A DNA stretch of 64,000 nt from Argentina anserina (lineage: Eukaryota; Streptophyta; Magnoliopsida; Rosales; Rosaceae). Location of the stretch: positions 13,206,001 through 13,270,000 of the forward strand of contig NC_065873.1 in assembly GCF_933775445.1 (NCBI RefSeq), given 5' to 3'. The notes beneath the pieces were generated by a model that did not search any database, was not told where the DNA came from, and worked only from the letters and a program-made list of their open reading frames with translations. A program made the position numbers and the translations under genes. This document shows, in pieces, positions 9,443 through 20,344 of this stretch. Each line of letters begins with the position of its first letter. Position 1 is the stretch's first letter.

Positions 9443-10860
9443 TGTAATCAGTACTATTGAATTGTAGAAACAACTTTCTTTCATTTGAAGTTCAAATGTT
9501 TGATATAGTTTGATCAAAAACATGATTTATTTTTTCACAAACCTACTTAGCAGGTAAGTTTGTTTTAAATGATTTTGAGTACATTACTTAAAGTAAAGTT
9601 GGAGAAGAAAAAAAGAAAACACACTTAATCACAAGTGGCTGATAATCTGGAGGATTGATATGGTGTGTGATAGTAGTTCTCCTTTACTACAAAACAATTG
9701 GTAGTGGAATATGATAACCTTACAGAAAAGAATAAACAAAATGAAGGAACATACATGGATAATCTAAAAATTCAACTCAACCTTATATATAGAGTAGTAT
9801 TTAAGTAAAAAAATTACTTCAATACATTTAGTTCAAGCATATATTATTCTATCTTCCAAACTTCATCGCCGCTTTTACATTTGTAATAGATATATATATT
9901 ACCTTAATTCCACTCCACCTCTCTTTGATTAGCTTCATGTTCACTTGCGGTTTTTTTAAGATTCGTTTTTTGTTAAAAGATTTAAACTTTGTAGTCTTAA
10001 TTTCGATTCACCTGATGAAGTGTGGGAGTGAATATCAAGATTAGAATATGTAGTCTTTTATTTGGTTGCGACGTAGTAGCTGAAATCATATGGATGGGTT
10101 TAAGGTTTTATGATTGGTTTGAATTCCCAGTATGAGGGCTACATGACCACAAAACTTTATGACAACTTATTTTTCTAGTTTTTAAATCTAAACTAGTTTG
10201 TTATCTTATTAGAACAAACGAATCGGGGACAAAAGCAAGGGTTATGATTCTTCGCCTCAAACAAACTCTTGAGCATATTTAATGTGGAGAGCTATTAACA
10301 TTTATCCATTAGCTTTCTATCATCATGTTTTTACTCTATAAAATACTAGCACGGAAAGCATAAGCTCATTGCTATTTTTTTTATTCGCCCCAAGTTTTTT
10401 GGATGACAATAGTAAAGTTTGAATTCAGAGCTACAATTACAGAAAAAAATTACATACTAACCATAATGTAATGAAATCCTAATTTGAAAGTTGTTTAATA
10501 TTACAAACTACATTTCTTCTTAAGAGTTTGTAGTGTCAATCACGGAGTATGTAGTCAAAATGTTGGAGTATGAGATTCCAAATTTTTTTTGTATTACCTC
10601 ATGATCATCTATAGCAATTTCCTCAGTAGTACTCTAAACTTCCACTTTCCTAACATCACTCTTGCCCCCCCCCCCCCCTAAAAAAACATCACTTTTGGTA
10701 TTTTATGTACATTGTTGTGTACTGTAAAATTTTGTCAATATAAATACTGCTATGTGTAACACGAAAATAGTAATAAATTGTTTCTCATTCAATAATTTCA
10801 TTGCGTTATAATGACAACATAATCAAGGAAAATATAAGGAACTTTTTTGTTTTACAAAGG
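9443..10860. other. AT-rich intergenic DNA
   Basis: No coding homology or clear repeat was recognised. A run of 14 C lies at 10665-10678. Confidence 0.5.
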
Positions 10861-10863
10861 CGC

Positions 10864-11127
10864 TTAATCAAAGAAAAATAAGAGTTTAGGTAACCACTCA
10901 TTCCAAGTAAGCTTTCTAATTCCCACAAATGATCTCAGATCATCAAGCACTTCTTGGTGCACTTGAATATTCCTCATCATCTCATAATCCACCAACTGCA
11001 CCCTAGCAATATTTAACTCCGCTGTTACTTGAGTCAAGCTTATTTCCTTAACCGTCACGACTGCGTCCTTAGCCTCCAATTGACACTGATACTCTGCTCT
11101 GATTGTCCTCTCGAAGACCTGAGCCAA
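10864..11127 (-). CDS. Hypothetical 87-aa open frame
   Basis: The frame encodes a Glu/Val-rich, coiled-coil-like protein (for example TVKEISLTQVTAELNIARVQL) ending WLPKLLFFFD. I do not recognise the family. It has no visible neighbouring exons and ends close to a TIR element, so it may be a gene fragment or chance. Confidence 0.2.
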   Translation of the reverse strand: MAQVFERTIRAEYQCQLEAKDAVVTVKEISLTQVTAELNIARVQLVDYEMMRNIQVHQEVLDDLRSFVGIRKLTWNEWLPKLLFFFD

Positions 11128-11218
11128 GTTGCGAAGTTGAGAACATCAGTCTCTACAAACCTTATTCGCCGCTAAAATGATCCTTTCAATCTCCGAATCA
11201 ATCAGACTCTTGATTAAA

Positions 11219-11851
11219 GGGTACAGACCTCATGGAGACAACCTGTTTTTTTGTGGCCAATCTACTAAATGGGGACGGTTAAGGATTGACAGTCCCAAAA
11301 AAATATACGTGGGAATGGTATTCGTACCCATAGGTAAGAAAGTGAAAATTTTGATGCGGATACATTATTTTTCCATCCCCAACTTGTAAATATTGTTGAG
11401 TTTAGCAACATATCCTTTTCAACTATATATTTATTCTCTATTAATTAGTATTCAATTAATTTGGTGCACAAATAGGGACTGTGATGTTTATTATCAAGTT
11501 CATTTTTTCATCATATGGAGACGGACACAAACTAACCGTGCCAGAATGGATTCAGAGAGTAAGCTTTTCATGAAAAAAATTATTTAATTTGGGTACCGAC
11601 GCTGAAAACATCAGTTCTCGAATCTCAGTTATGAAAAATATGGGGACAGTTGTTGTAGTTTTGTTGCAAAACTCAACAGTAATTACAAGTAGAGGACAAA
11701 AACATAATGTATCTGTAGCAAAACTTTCACTTTCCTACCTATGGGTACGGATACCGTTCTCACTCTATTTTTTGAGACTGTTAATCCTCAACAGTCCCCA
11801 TTTAGTATATTGGCCACAGAAAAACAGGTCATCCCCATGAGCTCTGTACCC
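11219..11851. mobile_element. Non-autonomous TIR DNA transposon, about 633 bp
   Basis: The ends are long inverted repeats of about 150 bp: 11219-11365 (GGGTACAGACCTCATGG...) against the reverse complement of 11716-11851. They share stretches such as ACTAAATGGGGAC and CCGTACCCATAGGTA with scattered mismatches. The centre codes for nothing recognisable. TIR length suggests a MULE-type or foldback MITE. I could not fix the target duplication. Confidence 0.75.
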
Positions 11852-12124
11852 TTGAACCATTTTGCTAGTAGTGTGTAATGAAGCAAAACTCCTCGATCAT
11901 TAGCTAATAAGACTGAACATGATGTGGCTAGAGCTGCTCTGAAGTGTTGTGTTCGTCCTCTCTATTAGTGGCATATAGTATCTCGAATTAGTAATTAGCC
12001 GAGAAATTTAAGTCTCACACGACTCAAGTAAGACGGTGAGAATGGAGGGGGTTTGATACTCTTCCCTTTTGGAAAATCAATCACACCTATGTAGAATTTA
12101 GAATATATGACAATGTTTTTGGGA

Positions 12125-12775
12125 ATTTCTATTCATATCTCTTAAAATGGCACATACACCTCTTTAATCAATGCACCTCTAATTTGCTTTTACAAAATAT
12201 CAAAATGCTATTTAGACCTCTATATTTTCCCAAAATACCCATTTTCCAATTAAATCAAAATGTTATATATACCTCCACCATTGTTAATTATACCTCCTTT
12301 AATCACACTAATTTTTTTTCGTTCAATACGTTCTTAGTTTTGTGTAGATCATAGCTAACTTGTTTGTTTAAAGTTACAATACATTACAAAAATATTGATC
12401 TACAAGTTCTTTGACATCATCATTGATTATGATAATTATAGTGAAATCGAAAAATGAAGTCACTGTAAACAGACGCTAAAAACTAAAAAAAAATTATATC
12501 AATACAATGTACACATCATCTTTAAAAAAAACACATCAGAGTCAATATCTACATATTACATTTGGAAGAAAATTTTTCTCCAGTTTAATATTTATATCGT
12601 ATCATTCATATGTATGTGAAAAAAGAGTTGAGATTGATTTTATTTTATTGTATTTTATATTTGTACTCTTAATGTTTGTTTGATCATTTCACATGTGTTG
12701 ACGTTGTTAAGGTTGATATGAAAAAAGATGGAGGTGTATGTGTCATTTGAAGAGGTATGAACATAAGCTCTTTTT
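12125..12775. mobile_element. MITE-like element with about 30-bp inverted ends
   Basis: TTCATATCTCTTAAAATGG and GGCACATACACCTC near 12130-12163 are mirrored by GAGGTGTATGTGTCATTTG and AAGAGGTATGAA near 12730-12763. The interior is AT-rich and non-coding. The exact tips and target duplication are uncertain. Confidence 0.6.
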
Positions 12776-14002
12776 TTTTCATTAAAAAGAAAATAAAAGA
12801 AAATAGAGAAATGATTTGAAACTTTATTGGTGGGTTTCTCATAAACCCATATATGGGCCCCACTAATAGGCAATTAATATTAACAAATTGTCAATTTAAC
12901 CATACGTGGATCAACTACTACGACTTCTATGATGCACAACCACCCAATGTGATGCAGTCACGTTTAACATATAAAACCACGAGATCAACCATGGTTACTC
13001 TTTTAATAAGAAATAAGATTAACAATTTTTTCATGTTCCAATCCTTTCGTGATGGTCAAAGACTCTCCATCATCTTTTACTTCAGGTTTCAATTGTCTCC
13101 AGCTCTCTCATGTTTTCATATACTTCAACATATTCAAATCACCAAACGTTCTTGATTCCTTCATCGACGTATTACATAATATTGAGGTTAGTCTAGAAAA
13201 ATAAATCAATTGCAGGATGGCATAAATTCATGAAAAATGACTTCATTTGTTGACTTAAAAAAAACATGGAAGATCAACCAAAACACCAAACTCAATTAGT
13301 TGGCGATTAGGAATGTTGGGATATGAATAGGAAAGATCTAGGTTTATTGGTGAAGTTCTGACTTCTAGGAATTGAGAGGTATTGTACCTTCATTTGGGAT
13401 TATTTGAATATGATATATCCTCAAGAACCCATTATTACCCGGGATTTCTCCTTTGTTTTGACATCACTTTCAAGTTTATGCCAAAGAAGTGTTCATGCCC
13501 ATTTTAGATTTTCTGGACATGAAGTATGCCAAAAACGTTTTTCTCGGCAATATTTAAGGAAGAAGATGAGGGAATTGAAATCAATTTTAATAATTATTGT
13601 ATTAAATATGAGCTTAATTATAATATAAGGTTAACACACAGTTAACTGTGGGTAAGATTTTCAACACATGGTTGAATCACATTAGGTGGTGTTATGACCA
13701 CCAAAGTCCTCTGTTGAGCAAATTTGAATCCGATAAGTAGAGGCTATCAAGAAGGTTAAGAGTATGAGAAAATCCTATACAACTCCTTCGCTAGATTTGC
13801 TACATTTCGTTTTGTGAGCATTTGTTAGATGAGTGCGTCTATTGCTACCCCACCGTCTACTTTGTTCACCCACAATCATATTTAAACCCACAAAATTCCA
13901 CCTTTACCCTTAAAAAATCATAAATATTGTAAAATTACATAATTAAAAGATGGTCAAATTGAAATGAATATCTCTTTCATTTTTCTTTAAATTTGTCATA
14001 TG
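12776..14002. other. AT-rich intergenic DNA
   Basis: I see no gene, RNA or clear repeat here. Short open frames at 12853-13155 and 13404-13628 show no family signature. Confidence 0.45.
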
Positions 14003-14007
14003 ATCCT

Positions 14008-15578
14008 TGATAAAGCTCGATTACTCGACATCAATATTTAACCCTGCATGCATCATTAGTAGTATAAAATAAAAGGGTATCGTTCACAAACCGGGGATCC
14101 ATCCAGGGCTTAGGATCACATCAATTAACACGAATTCATAAAGATATAAAAGAGTTTGATATATAGGATCGGCATTCAAAGATAAAAACAGAAAATAAAA
14201 CTTAAACTAATATATACATGTGATCAACCAACCAACACATAATACATCACCAAAACAATTCATGTAAGAACAAAGCCATCGAAATCTATTCTCAATCATG
14301 TTCATGTCGTATGTATCAAGGTTCAACTTAAGTTCGATCATGCATCAAGTTCCTACTTGGTTCCTAATACATGGATACATTCGAGCTCAACTACTTGTCT
14401 TGCTACGAAATCTAACATACCAATTTATCATGTAATTACATATCACATAGAGAAATCAACATGTTTCAAGTACCTATCCAATGTCGAACTTAGAATCAAA
14501 TTCGGTGGAAAACCAAAGAACAATTAATCCACTACTTGTATCATAATCGTTACTAGCTTTGAATGATTAACATATGCAACATCAACTACTTGTCTTCATC
14601 ACACATGAAATATAGGAACACACCGAAATTAATCAAGAACATAGATCAAGAACTCACGGCATCAAAACAGAAATCATTGAATAGAAATCGAAATCTTCAT
14701 ATCATTACACAATTCGAAAGTCATAACTATCTCATAGACAAGATTGAATTAAACTTTAACAAAACAAAAACAGAAATCATCCAAGAACAAGAACATATAA
14801 AACCGAAATAAAACATGAAGATCATAGAGTTACACTTTGAAATAATCCTACGGGGTTTATTCCAAGCAAACGAAGATCCTAGGCTACTTGTTTCGAATCC
14901 AAAGGATGGATAAATGATGAATTTCGGTTTTAGGATTTCTTGGTGGATGAGGGACTGATTCGGCAGAGCTATGGCTTGTGCTTGTGTGCAATGTTGATGA
15001 TCAATGAATGGGGAGGCCGAGCCTCTATATATAGGAGTCACAAAGCCCTCTTTGTCGTCCCTTGTAGGAGATAGAATCCAATTGGGAAGCTGAAATCTTA
15101 TTTGTTATGGACTTTGATTCATGTACTTCAAATCCAACTTGATGTAGGAAACCAAATCCAATAGGGAGAACACATATGGGCTGCACGGCATATCTCCTTG
15201 TCCAACTAGGAATAGCTAGGCCGGTCTCTTCCTCTCCTTCTTCAACTCGGATATGATTTCCTTGTCTCACTAGGAATGCATCACGGCCTCTCTACTTCCT
15301 TTCCAAATATGATTTGTCTTTCCTGAAAAGAAATCGACGATTAAGGAATATGAAAGAATGAAAATAGGAAAGTAGAATCCTAGTCGAGTAAGGAATCCTA
15401 GCTGAATACAGATTTCTAACACTTAGCACGATTTTATCATCAAATCATCTACATTCGGCATAGCTCTACTAAAACATACAAATAACAAATATGAACCTAA
15501 AACAACTAAATAAGAAGTAACAAAGCATAAGAATATGGCATATATACATTAAGAACGTCACACTATGTGCTCCTATCA
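14008..15578 (-). repeat. Solo LTR of the Athila-like family
   Basis: This 1571-bp LTR is in reverse orientation. On its own strand it starts TGATAGGAGCACATAGTG and ends GTAATCGAGCTTTATCA. It is flanked by a perfect 5-bp duplication ATCCT (14003-14007 and 15579-15583). The same LTR occurs at 36268-37845 and 57866-59436. No internal Athila sequence adjoins it, so it arose by recombination between the two LTRs of a full element. A TATATATAG promoter-like motif is near 15026-15034. Confidence 0.93.
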
Positions 15579-15670
15579 ATCCTATGTTATTTTCTCTATA
15601 CAAAATTCTTCACAATCTCTTCTTCTCTATACAACTTTCATTTTTTTTACTTAATGTTTTTTTTTGCTCT

Positions 15671-15720
15671 AACTATATATATAACTCTATATATATACAT
15701 AGAGTTATATCTATATAGTT
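15671..15720. repeat. AT-rich inverted repeat
   Basis: AACTATATATATAACTCTAT at 15671-15690 pairs with 15699-15720 across an 8-base spacer, with two extra bases in the right arm. It lies between the solo LTR and the broken FBPase exon. Such cruciform-prone sites are common rearrangement points. Confidence 0.7.
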
Positions 15721-15765
15721 TTATGTATAAATATACAGTCCCCTTCCAGGATGTGACACCATTTC

Positions 15766-15930
15766 ACCTACATTGTTGACAACAGAGCACACAAACTTAC
15801 CTCTAAGAACAATATGATTGAGGAAGATGGTGAAGTCACCTCGTGACTCAGGGTGCTTGGACTGCTCGTTTAGCACAAACTGAGTCATGGTCATCAAGTC
15901 AATACGGTAAGCATTAGCTTCATGATCCAT
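15766..15930 (-). pseudogene. Cytosolic fructose-1,6-bisphosphatase, isolated 5' exon
   Basis: From ATG 15930 the minus strand encodes MDHEANAYRIDLMT, then TQFVLNEQSKHPESRGDFTI and KFVCSVVNN. This matches the first about 55 residues of plant cytosolic FBPase, the gluconeogenic and sucrose-synthesis enzyme. Homology stops at a donor-like AG/GTGAAA site. None of the downstream exons, which would carry the active site and metal ligands, follow: the minus strand runs into an AT-rich inverted repeat and then the solo LTR. It is a truncated gene copy. Its upstream side (15931 to about 16200) may keep the old 5' UTR and promoter. Confidence 0.85.
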
Positions 15931-17240
15931 TTTTCTTCCTCAAACCAAACCTAGCACTTAAGAGATAAACCAAACAGAAGAAGAAGAAGAAGCAAAAAAA
16001 AAAAAACGAAAGACACCGAATACATAACAGAATAGAACAATAACAGGGGAAGCTTTGCTATATTTTTTTAGGATTAGATAATGGGGGTTGCTGCTCAACT
16101 CGAAGCCTAATCTGGACCTAATGGAAGTTTCGGAGGACATGTGGATGGCTTGAGATGGGCGATGGAGCTCGTGGCTGGCACTCAGATAATGCCTCTCAGC
16201 ATTTTCCTTCTAATTCGGCAGTTACCAGGTTTTTGTCATCATTTCTCGATCACAAGAAGCTCTGAAAAGGTAGTTGTCCACTTCGAGGGACTTCGTATTT
16301 GAAGGTGGTTTGGCTAATTATTTATATTGCAAGTAGGTCCTTATATTTGGTGGTATTTGGGATTTGACCCCCAACACACGAGAGGACCATGATTATATAC
16401 CTAGCTTTCTTGTGAAGGAAAAAAAAGTGAAGTCAGATCATAGACTAATTAAATCCCTATTCATAATCTAAGTTAGATATGTATACATTAGACTGCGTAG
16501 TCATAGACGAATCACTCAACTCTTGTAGTTGTTGTTATCTACTTTGTTCTTACTATTTAAGAAATTTTAATAAAATTTTTTAATATCAAAGAAATGACTT
16601 GTTCCTTTTTGAAGTTGTGAGCCAACTAAATTTGTTTACATATGGAACTTACAAATGTTATCGAAAAATATGATGTAATAGTGGCACGTGTTGAAATATG
16701 AGAAGAATTTTTGAGTAGATTACATGCACATGACATTTGTTTTTTTGACATAGGTGCACGTAAAACTTGGTTCATTCTCTAGGTTTTAAGAAGGTGATTT
16801 ATGTTCTGTCCAACGACTGTGGTTATTCTCTGATGGTTGATGGAGGTGGGTGAAGGAGGTAGATTTCTGAAGGATGCGACCGAGTTGGTTGGTGGGCTAG
16901 GATTGTAGTGCGTTGTGCTACATGGGTGATGGTTTGCCGTTGGTCAGAAGGGGTAGTCTAGTTTGTGTCGATGGGGTTGGGAGTTTTGTGCGGTGTGGAG
17001 ACAAGGGTGACAGTGGCGGCGATGACATGCTCATATCGTTTAATTGATCTGGGTTGGGTCCTTTCCCGTTTGATCTGGTACTGATATTTCATGGTGGTGT
17101 ACACTCTCCGCCGTCTAGGCCTGGGCCCTTCTCTTTGGCCCTGGGTCTATATGTAGTGACCTCTGGTTTGTTTACTAAGTTAGACCTTGTCTATCAGTTC
17201 CATGTTTGCTACTCATTAGTCATATTTATGAGTTTTTGAT
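15931..17240. other. Upstream of the FBPase fragment; otherwise unassigned
   Basis: An AGAAGAAGAAG stretch near 15976 may be old 5' UTR of the FBPase fragment. The rest shows no coding homology or repeat I can name. Confidence 0.4.
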
Positions 17241-17550
17241 CACTACAAAAAAGAATTCTGCCTGCGTCGGCGAGATTCCATCGCCAAAAGTATATTTGTC
17301 GTCGCAAAACACCAACGGCCATGGTGTGGCGACGACAATCACTCTGCCGCCGTTGCTCCAGTCATTAAAGCCTTTTGCAACGGGAAAGAGCCATTGCCAG
17401 ACGAGTTTGCAACGGCCTGAGGCGCCGCAATATTACCATCGCATCATTGGCAACGACATAAAAAATATGGACAAGGCCGTTGTGAAATGCAGCTTTGTAG
17501 CAAAAAAACTTGTCGTCGCAAGTATTAGCGACTAAAGAAATTGTCATCAC
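17241..17550. mobile_element. CACTA (CMC) transposon end fragment
   Basis: The segment starts CACTACAAAAAAGAATTC, the hallmark CACTA terminus. It continues with GC-rich subterminal motifs typical of these elements (GCGTCGGCGAG, GTCGTCGCAA, GGCGACGAC, CAACGGC) in both orientations. No matching TTTTTTGTAGTG end was found nearby, so the right edge is approximate and the element is partial or internally deleted. Confidence 0.7.
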
Positions 17551-18228
17551 CATGTTTTATTTCTGTAATAAAAAAAAGAAAAATCTGACAAACAATTTGA
17601 ATGCCAGTTCTTTTTTTTTTGGGGTTTAAATTATACAAAAAGAAACAAAGATATTGAAAGAAAATATTACAGTAAATTATATTCGTGTGTTACAATTGAA
17701 TTAAAATATTTTGTACAATATTGAAGCATTTTGTACACTATTCAGGCAATGAATTACACAAGAATACACAATTCCATTACAAAGAACTACTACCTGAATA
17801 TGAAGAGGAACTATCAAGAATATTACCTAAGTATATCAACCTGACATAACACAATGCAGTTGACAAACTTTAATAAAAACTCTAAGCCCACGGCTTCTTT
17901 ACAAAAGAATCAAAGAGTCTTTAATGAGTTTGAACCTAGCTACATCAATCCACTGATATGTCTTAGTCTTAGACTTATTTTGTTAGGTTGTTTCACACAA
18001 TTCACTTATGTCATTGCATGTGAAGGCATCTTGTTTTCATGTTGTTGCCTACCTTTTATGATTAATGAATTAATGTTGTTTAAGATTAACAAAAACCACA
18101 AGAGAGTTGAAGATGAATTGATATACTTTGCTAGTATTTAATGTGAAATTAACCATACTTGTGTTGAAATTTTATTGGCAAGTAGAACCACATGTCAATG
18201 TGACATGGTCCAATGGGAGTACTGAGAG
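17551..18228. other. AT-rich intergenic DNA
   Basis: No gene or repeat could be supported. The 95-aa frame at 17854-18141 has hydrophobic spans but no family resemblance. Confidence 0.4.
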
Positions 18229-18555
18229 CTAGTTTGGTATTGCTGTGACTTTAAAAAAAATCCGTTGTTGATGTGCTTTGAATTGAATCAATCTCTGTAA
18301 AATAAAACAGTTTGTGTTATCGTGTTTGGTAACCATTTATTTTTAAAAGCTGCTGTCATGACATTAAATTTAGTTTTACCATTGTTTTTTTATGATAACA
18401 ACTTCTAAAAGTAACCATGATGTTGCTTCTACAAGTTGCTTTGAGTGACCTATAAAGTTAGAAAAAAAAGCTTTTATTTGATTTACCAAACACAATAGAA
18501 TTTAAGAACTTACATAAAAGCTGATTCTTTTAAAAACAAAGCTATACCAAACTAG
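18229..18555. mobile_element. MITE, about 330 bp
   Basis: CTAGTTTGGTATTGCT at the left is mirrored by AGCTATACCAAACTAG at the right. The TTTGGTA-type ends and the short AT-rich interior resemble hAT-type MITEs. The 8-bp target duplication expected for hAT was not confirmed. Confidence 0.65.
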
Positions 18556-18602
18556 ACATCAAAAAATTTGTCATTAATAGAGAACAACAGCTCTCACAAA
18601 TA

Positions 18603-18828
18603 TCTGCTACTATAAAGTCAGTACCTAAGTACCACCAAATTGCGAATTAACAGAAATACCATTTTGTTATCAGTTTGTCACAAATAAACACATGGGCTGT
18701 AAAGTAAAAAGTAAAATAAATAAAACTAATAGATACATGTAGAAAAGAAACTTGAGTAGTGGGTAGTGGCCAGTGGGAAGTTATGATCAAAATAACTTTC
18801 GTGAAAATATTCACGGGTAAAAGGCTAG
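18603..18828 (+). mobile_element. Short non-autonomous Helitron
   Basis: It starts TCTGCTACTATAAAG after an A and ends CTAG before a T, matching Helitron insertion between A and T. A hairpin (TCGTGAA, loop AATA, TTCACGG) lies about 8 bases before CTAG. It is closely related to 45073-45294, which has the stricter TCTCTACTACTATAAA start. It carries no Rep/helicase gene. Confidence 0.8.
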
Positions 18829-19265
18829 TACATTTCCTATACGTACTAAGATACAATATTGTCTTTTCTTAGAAGAAGATACAATATTGTCTTTATGCCA
18901 ACATAATGTTGTCACAAATACCAAATGTAACAATCCAATATGAAGTTGTAACAAAGAGAAAACAATGTGTCTTTCTAAAAATTATAAACCGACAAAATAC
19001 TTCACTCACATGGAAAATAAATAGTGTAGGAATTAAATACCGTCCTTACGAATTTTTCGCTTCCTCAAGTTCTGACAACACTATAATATCCGGAAAATGC
19101 TATGAAATAATAAAACAAAACCCCCAAAATGTAGGAAATGCCCCTTACCCATGACACTTTTCGCTCTCGTCCCACCGGATTCCAACCGGAATACAACTTT
19201 GCTCCCATCAAAGTAAGGTATCATCAGTAGACAACAACTTTCGCTCTCATCCCAAACTTACCCCG
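18829..19265. other. Intergenic DNA
   Basis: No gene could be supported. Two CTTTCGCTCTC(G/A)TCCCA motifs about 85 bases apart suggest a small duplication. Confidence 0.4.
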
Positions 19266-20081
19266 TTGTTTCTCCAAAGTTACGCTATATTTTCATTAGT
19301 AAAAGGAAAGACGCAAGCTTGGTTGATTGGATTGTCTTGTTTCTTGAGACATTTTCTGTGGACCAACGAAACCTTCATGATGTGTCTGTGGGGTATTTGG
19401 ACAGAGAGGAATAATATTATGTGGAATAGTGATGCTAGGCCAATGAATATGATACAGTAGGTTGTGAGACATCTCGATGAGTTTCATAAATTTCACCCAA
19501 AAGTGGTTCAGATGATGAAGAGGCTTGTGATGAAATGGGAATGTCCTATGACTGGTTGTCTGAAAATTAATGTAGATGGTGCATTTGATAACTCATGTGG
19601 ACATGGAAGTGTTGGAGTTGTAGTTAGAGATGACAATGGCTTGGGTATCGCCGCTTTTGTTAAACCTGTTAGGCATGCGCACTCTTTTCTGAATATGGAA
19701 GGGAAGGTATGCAAAGCTGGTTTACTCCTTGGGATTCGCCAAGGCTGGTCGGATATTGACATTGAGAGTGATTCAGCCATTCTAGTTGCAGTTATGAACA
19801 TGAAGACATATGATTATTTAGAGGTAAGTTGGGTTGTTGATGATTGGAAAAGTTATTTATTGGCTTTTCATTATGTCAGAGTCGGTGATAAGTTTGGTTA
19901 GAGAGACTCATGTTATCATTCAGAATGTTCTCTACGAGGATTTATTGCGATCTAATGATGTAGCACGGAATTTAGGTTATATACCTCCTATTGCAAATTT
20001 TATCTACTTTTATAATAAATAGAATCGGGTGTGGAGATGAGCCTATCAGCTAAGCCGGTTCCAAACCCTTAAAAAAAAAAA
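19266..20081 (+). mobile_element. 5'-truncated LINE, RNase H tail
   Basis: The plus strand encodes a zinc-binding RT tail piece (LWGIWTERNNIMWN) followed by an RNase H domain with INVDGAF, VGVVVRDDNG, EGKVCKAGLLLG and IESDSAILVAV. This is the 3' end of plant L1-type non-LTR retrotransposons. An in-frame stop near 19460 and a frame change near 19890 show decay. It ends in a run of 11 A at 20071-20081, as expected for target-primed reverse transcription. The 5' edge is approximate. Confidence 0.8.
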
Positions 20082-20344
20082 GAGGCAAAGACGCGATATA
20101 TAATGGTCATTCCAAGTGAAATAATCCGTAAAGGGCAAGGCAGGCTGGGTTTTTATGATATTACCATATTGGATTTCCGTAACCATAAAAGTTTCGTCGA
20201 GGGTTTTGAAAATCCCCAACCCCAATTCTTCTTCTTCTTCTTCTCTTTCTTTCACCAATTCTCAATTTCCCTAGGGATTCGAGCCCTCTTCTGATTCCGG
20301 CGACCGGAACCGGAGCTCGTGTGTTTTCTTCACGATCTTTGAAA
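20082..20344 (+). promoter_or_regulatory. Promoter and 5' UTR region of the MINDY-3-like gene
   Basis: Only 263 bp separate the LINE poly-A tail from the start codon. A TTCTTCTTC pyrimidine tract at about 20227-20250 is typical of plant 5' UTRs. I saw no clear TATA box. The upstream ATG at 20321 is in frame, but the ATG at 20345 (GAAAATGG) has the better context and begins the conserved ubiquitin-interacting motif. Confidence 0.45.

Noticed and set aside
17054..17239. Short frame with hydrophobic stretches upstream of the CACTA end
   Set aside because: Only 61 residues, no signal of conservation, no neighbouring exons.
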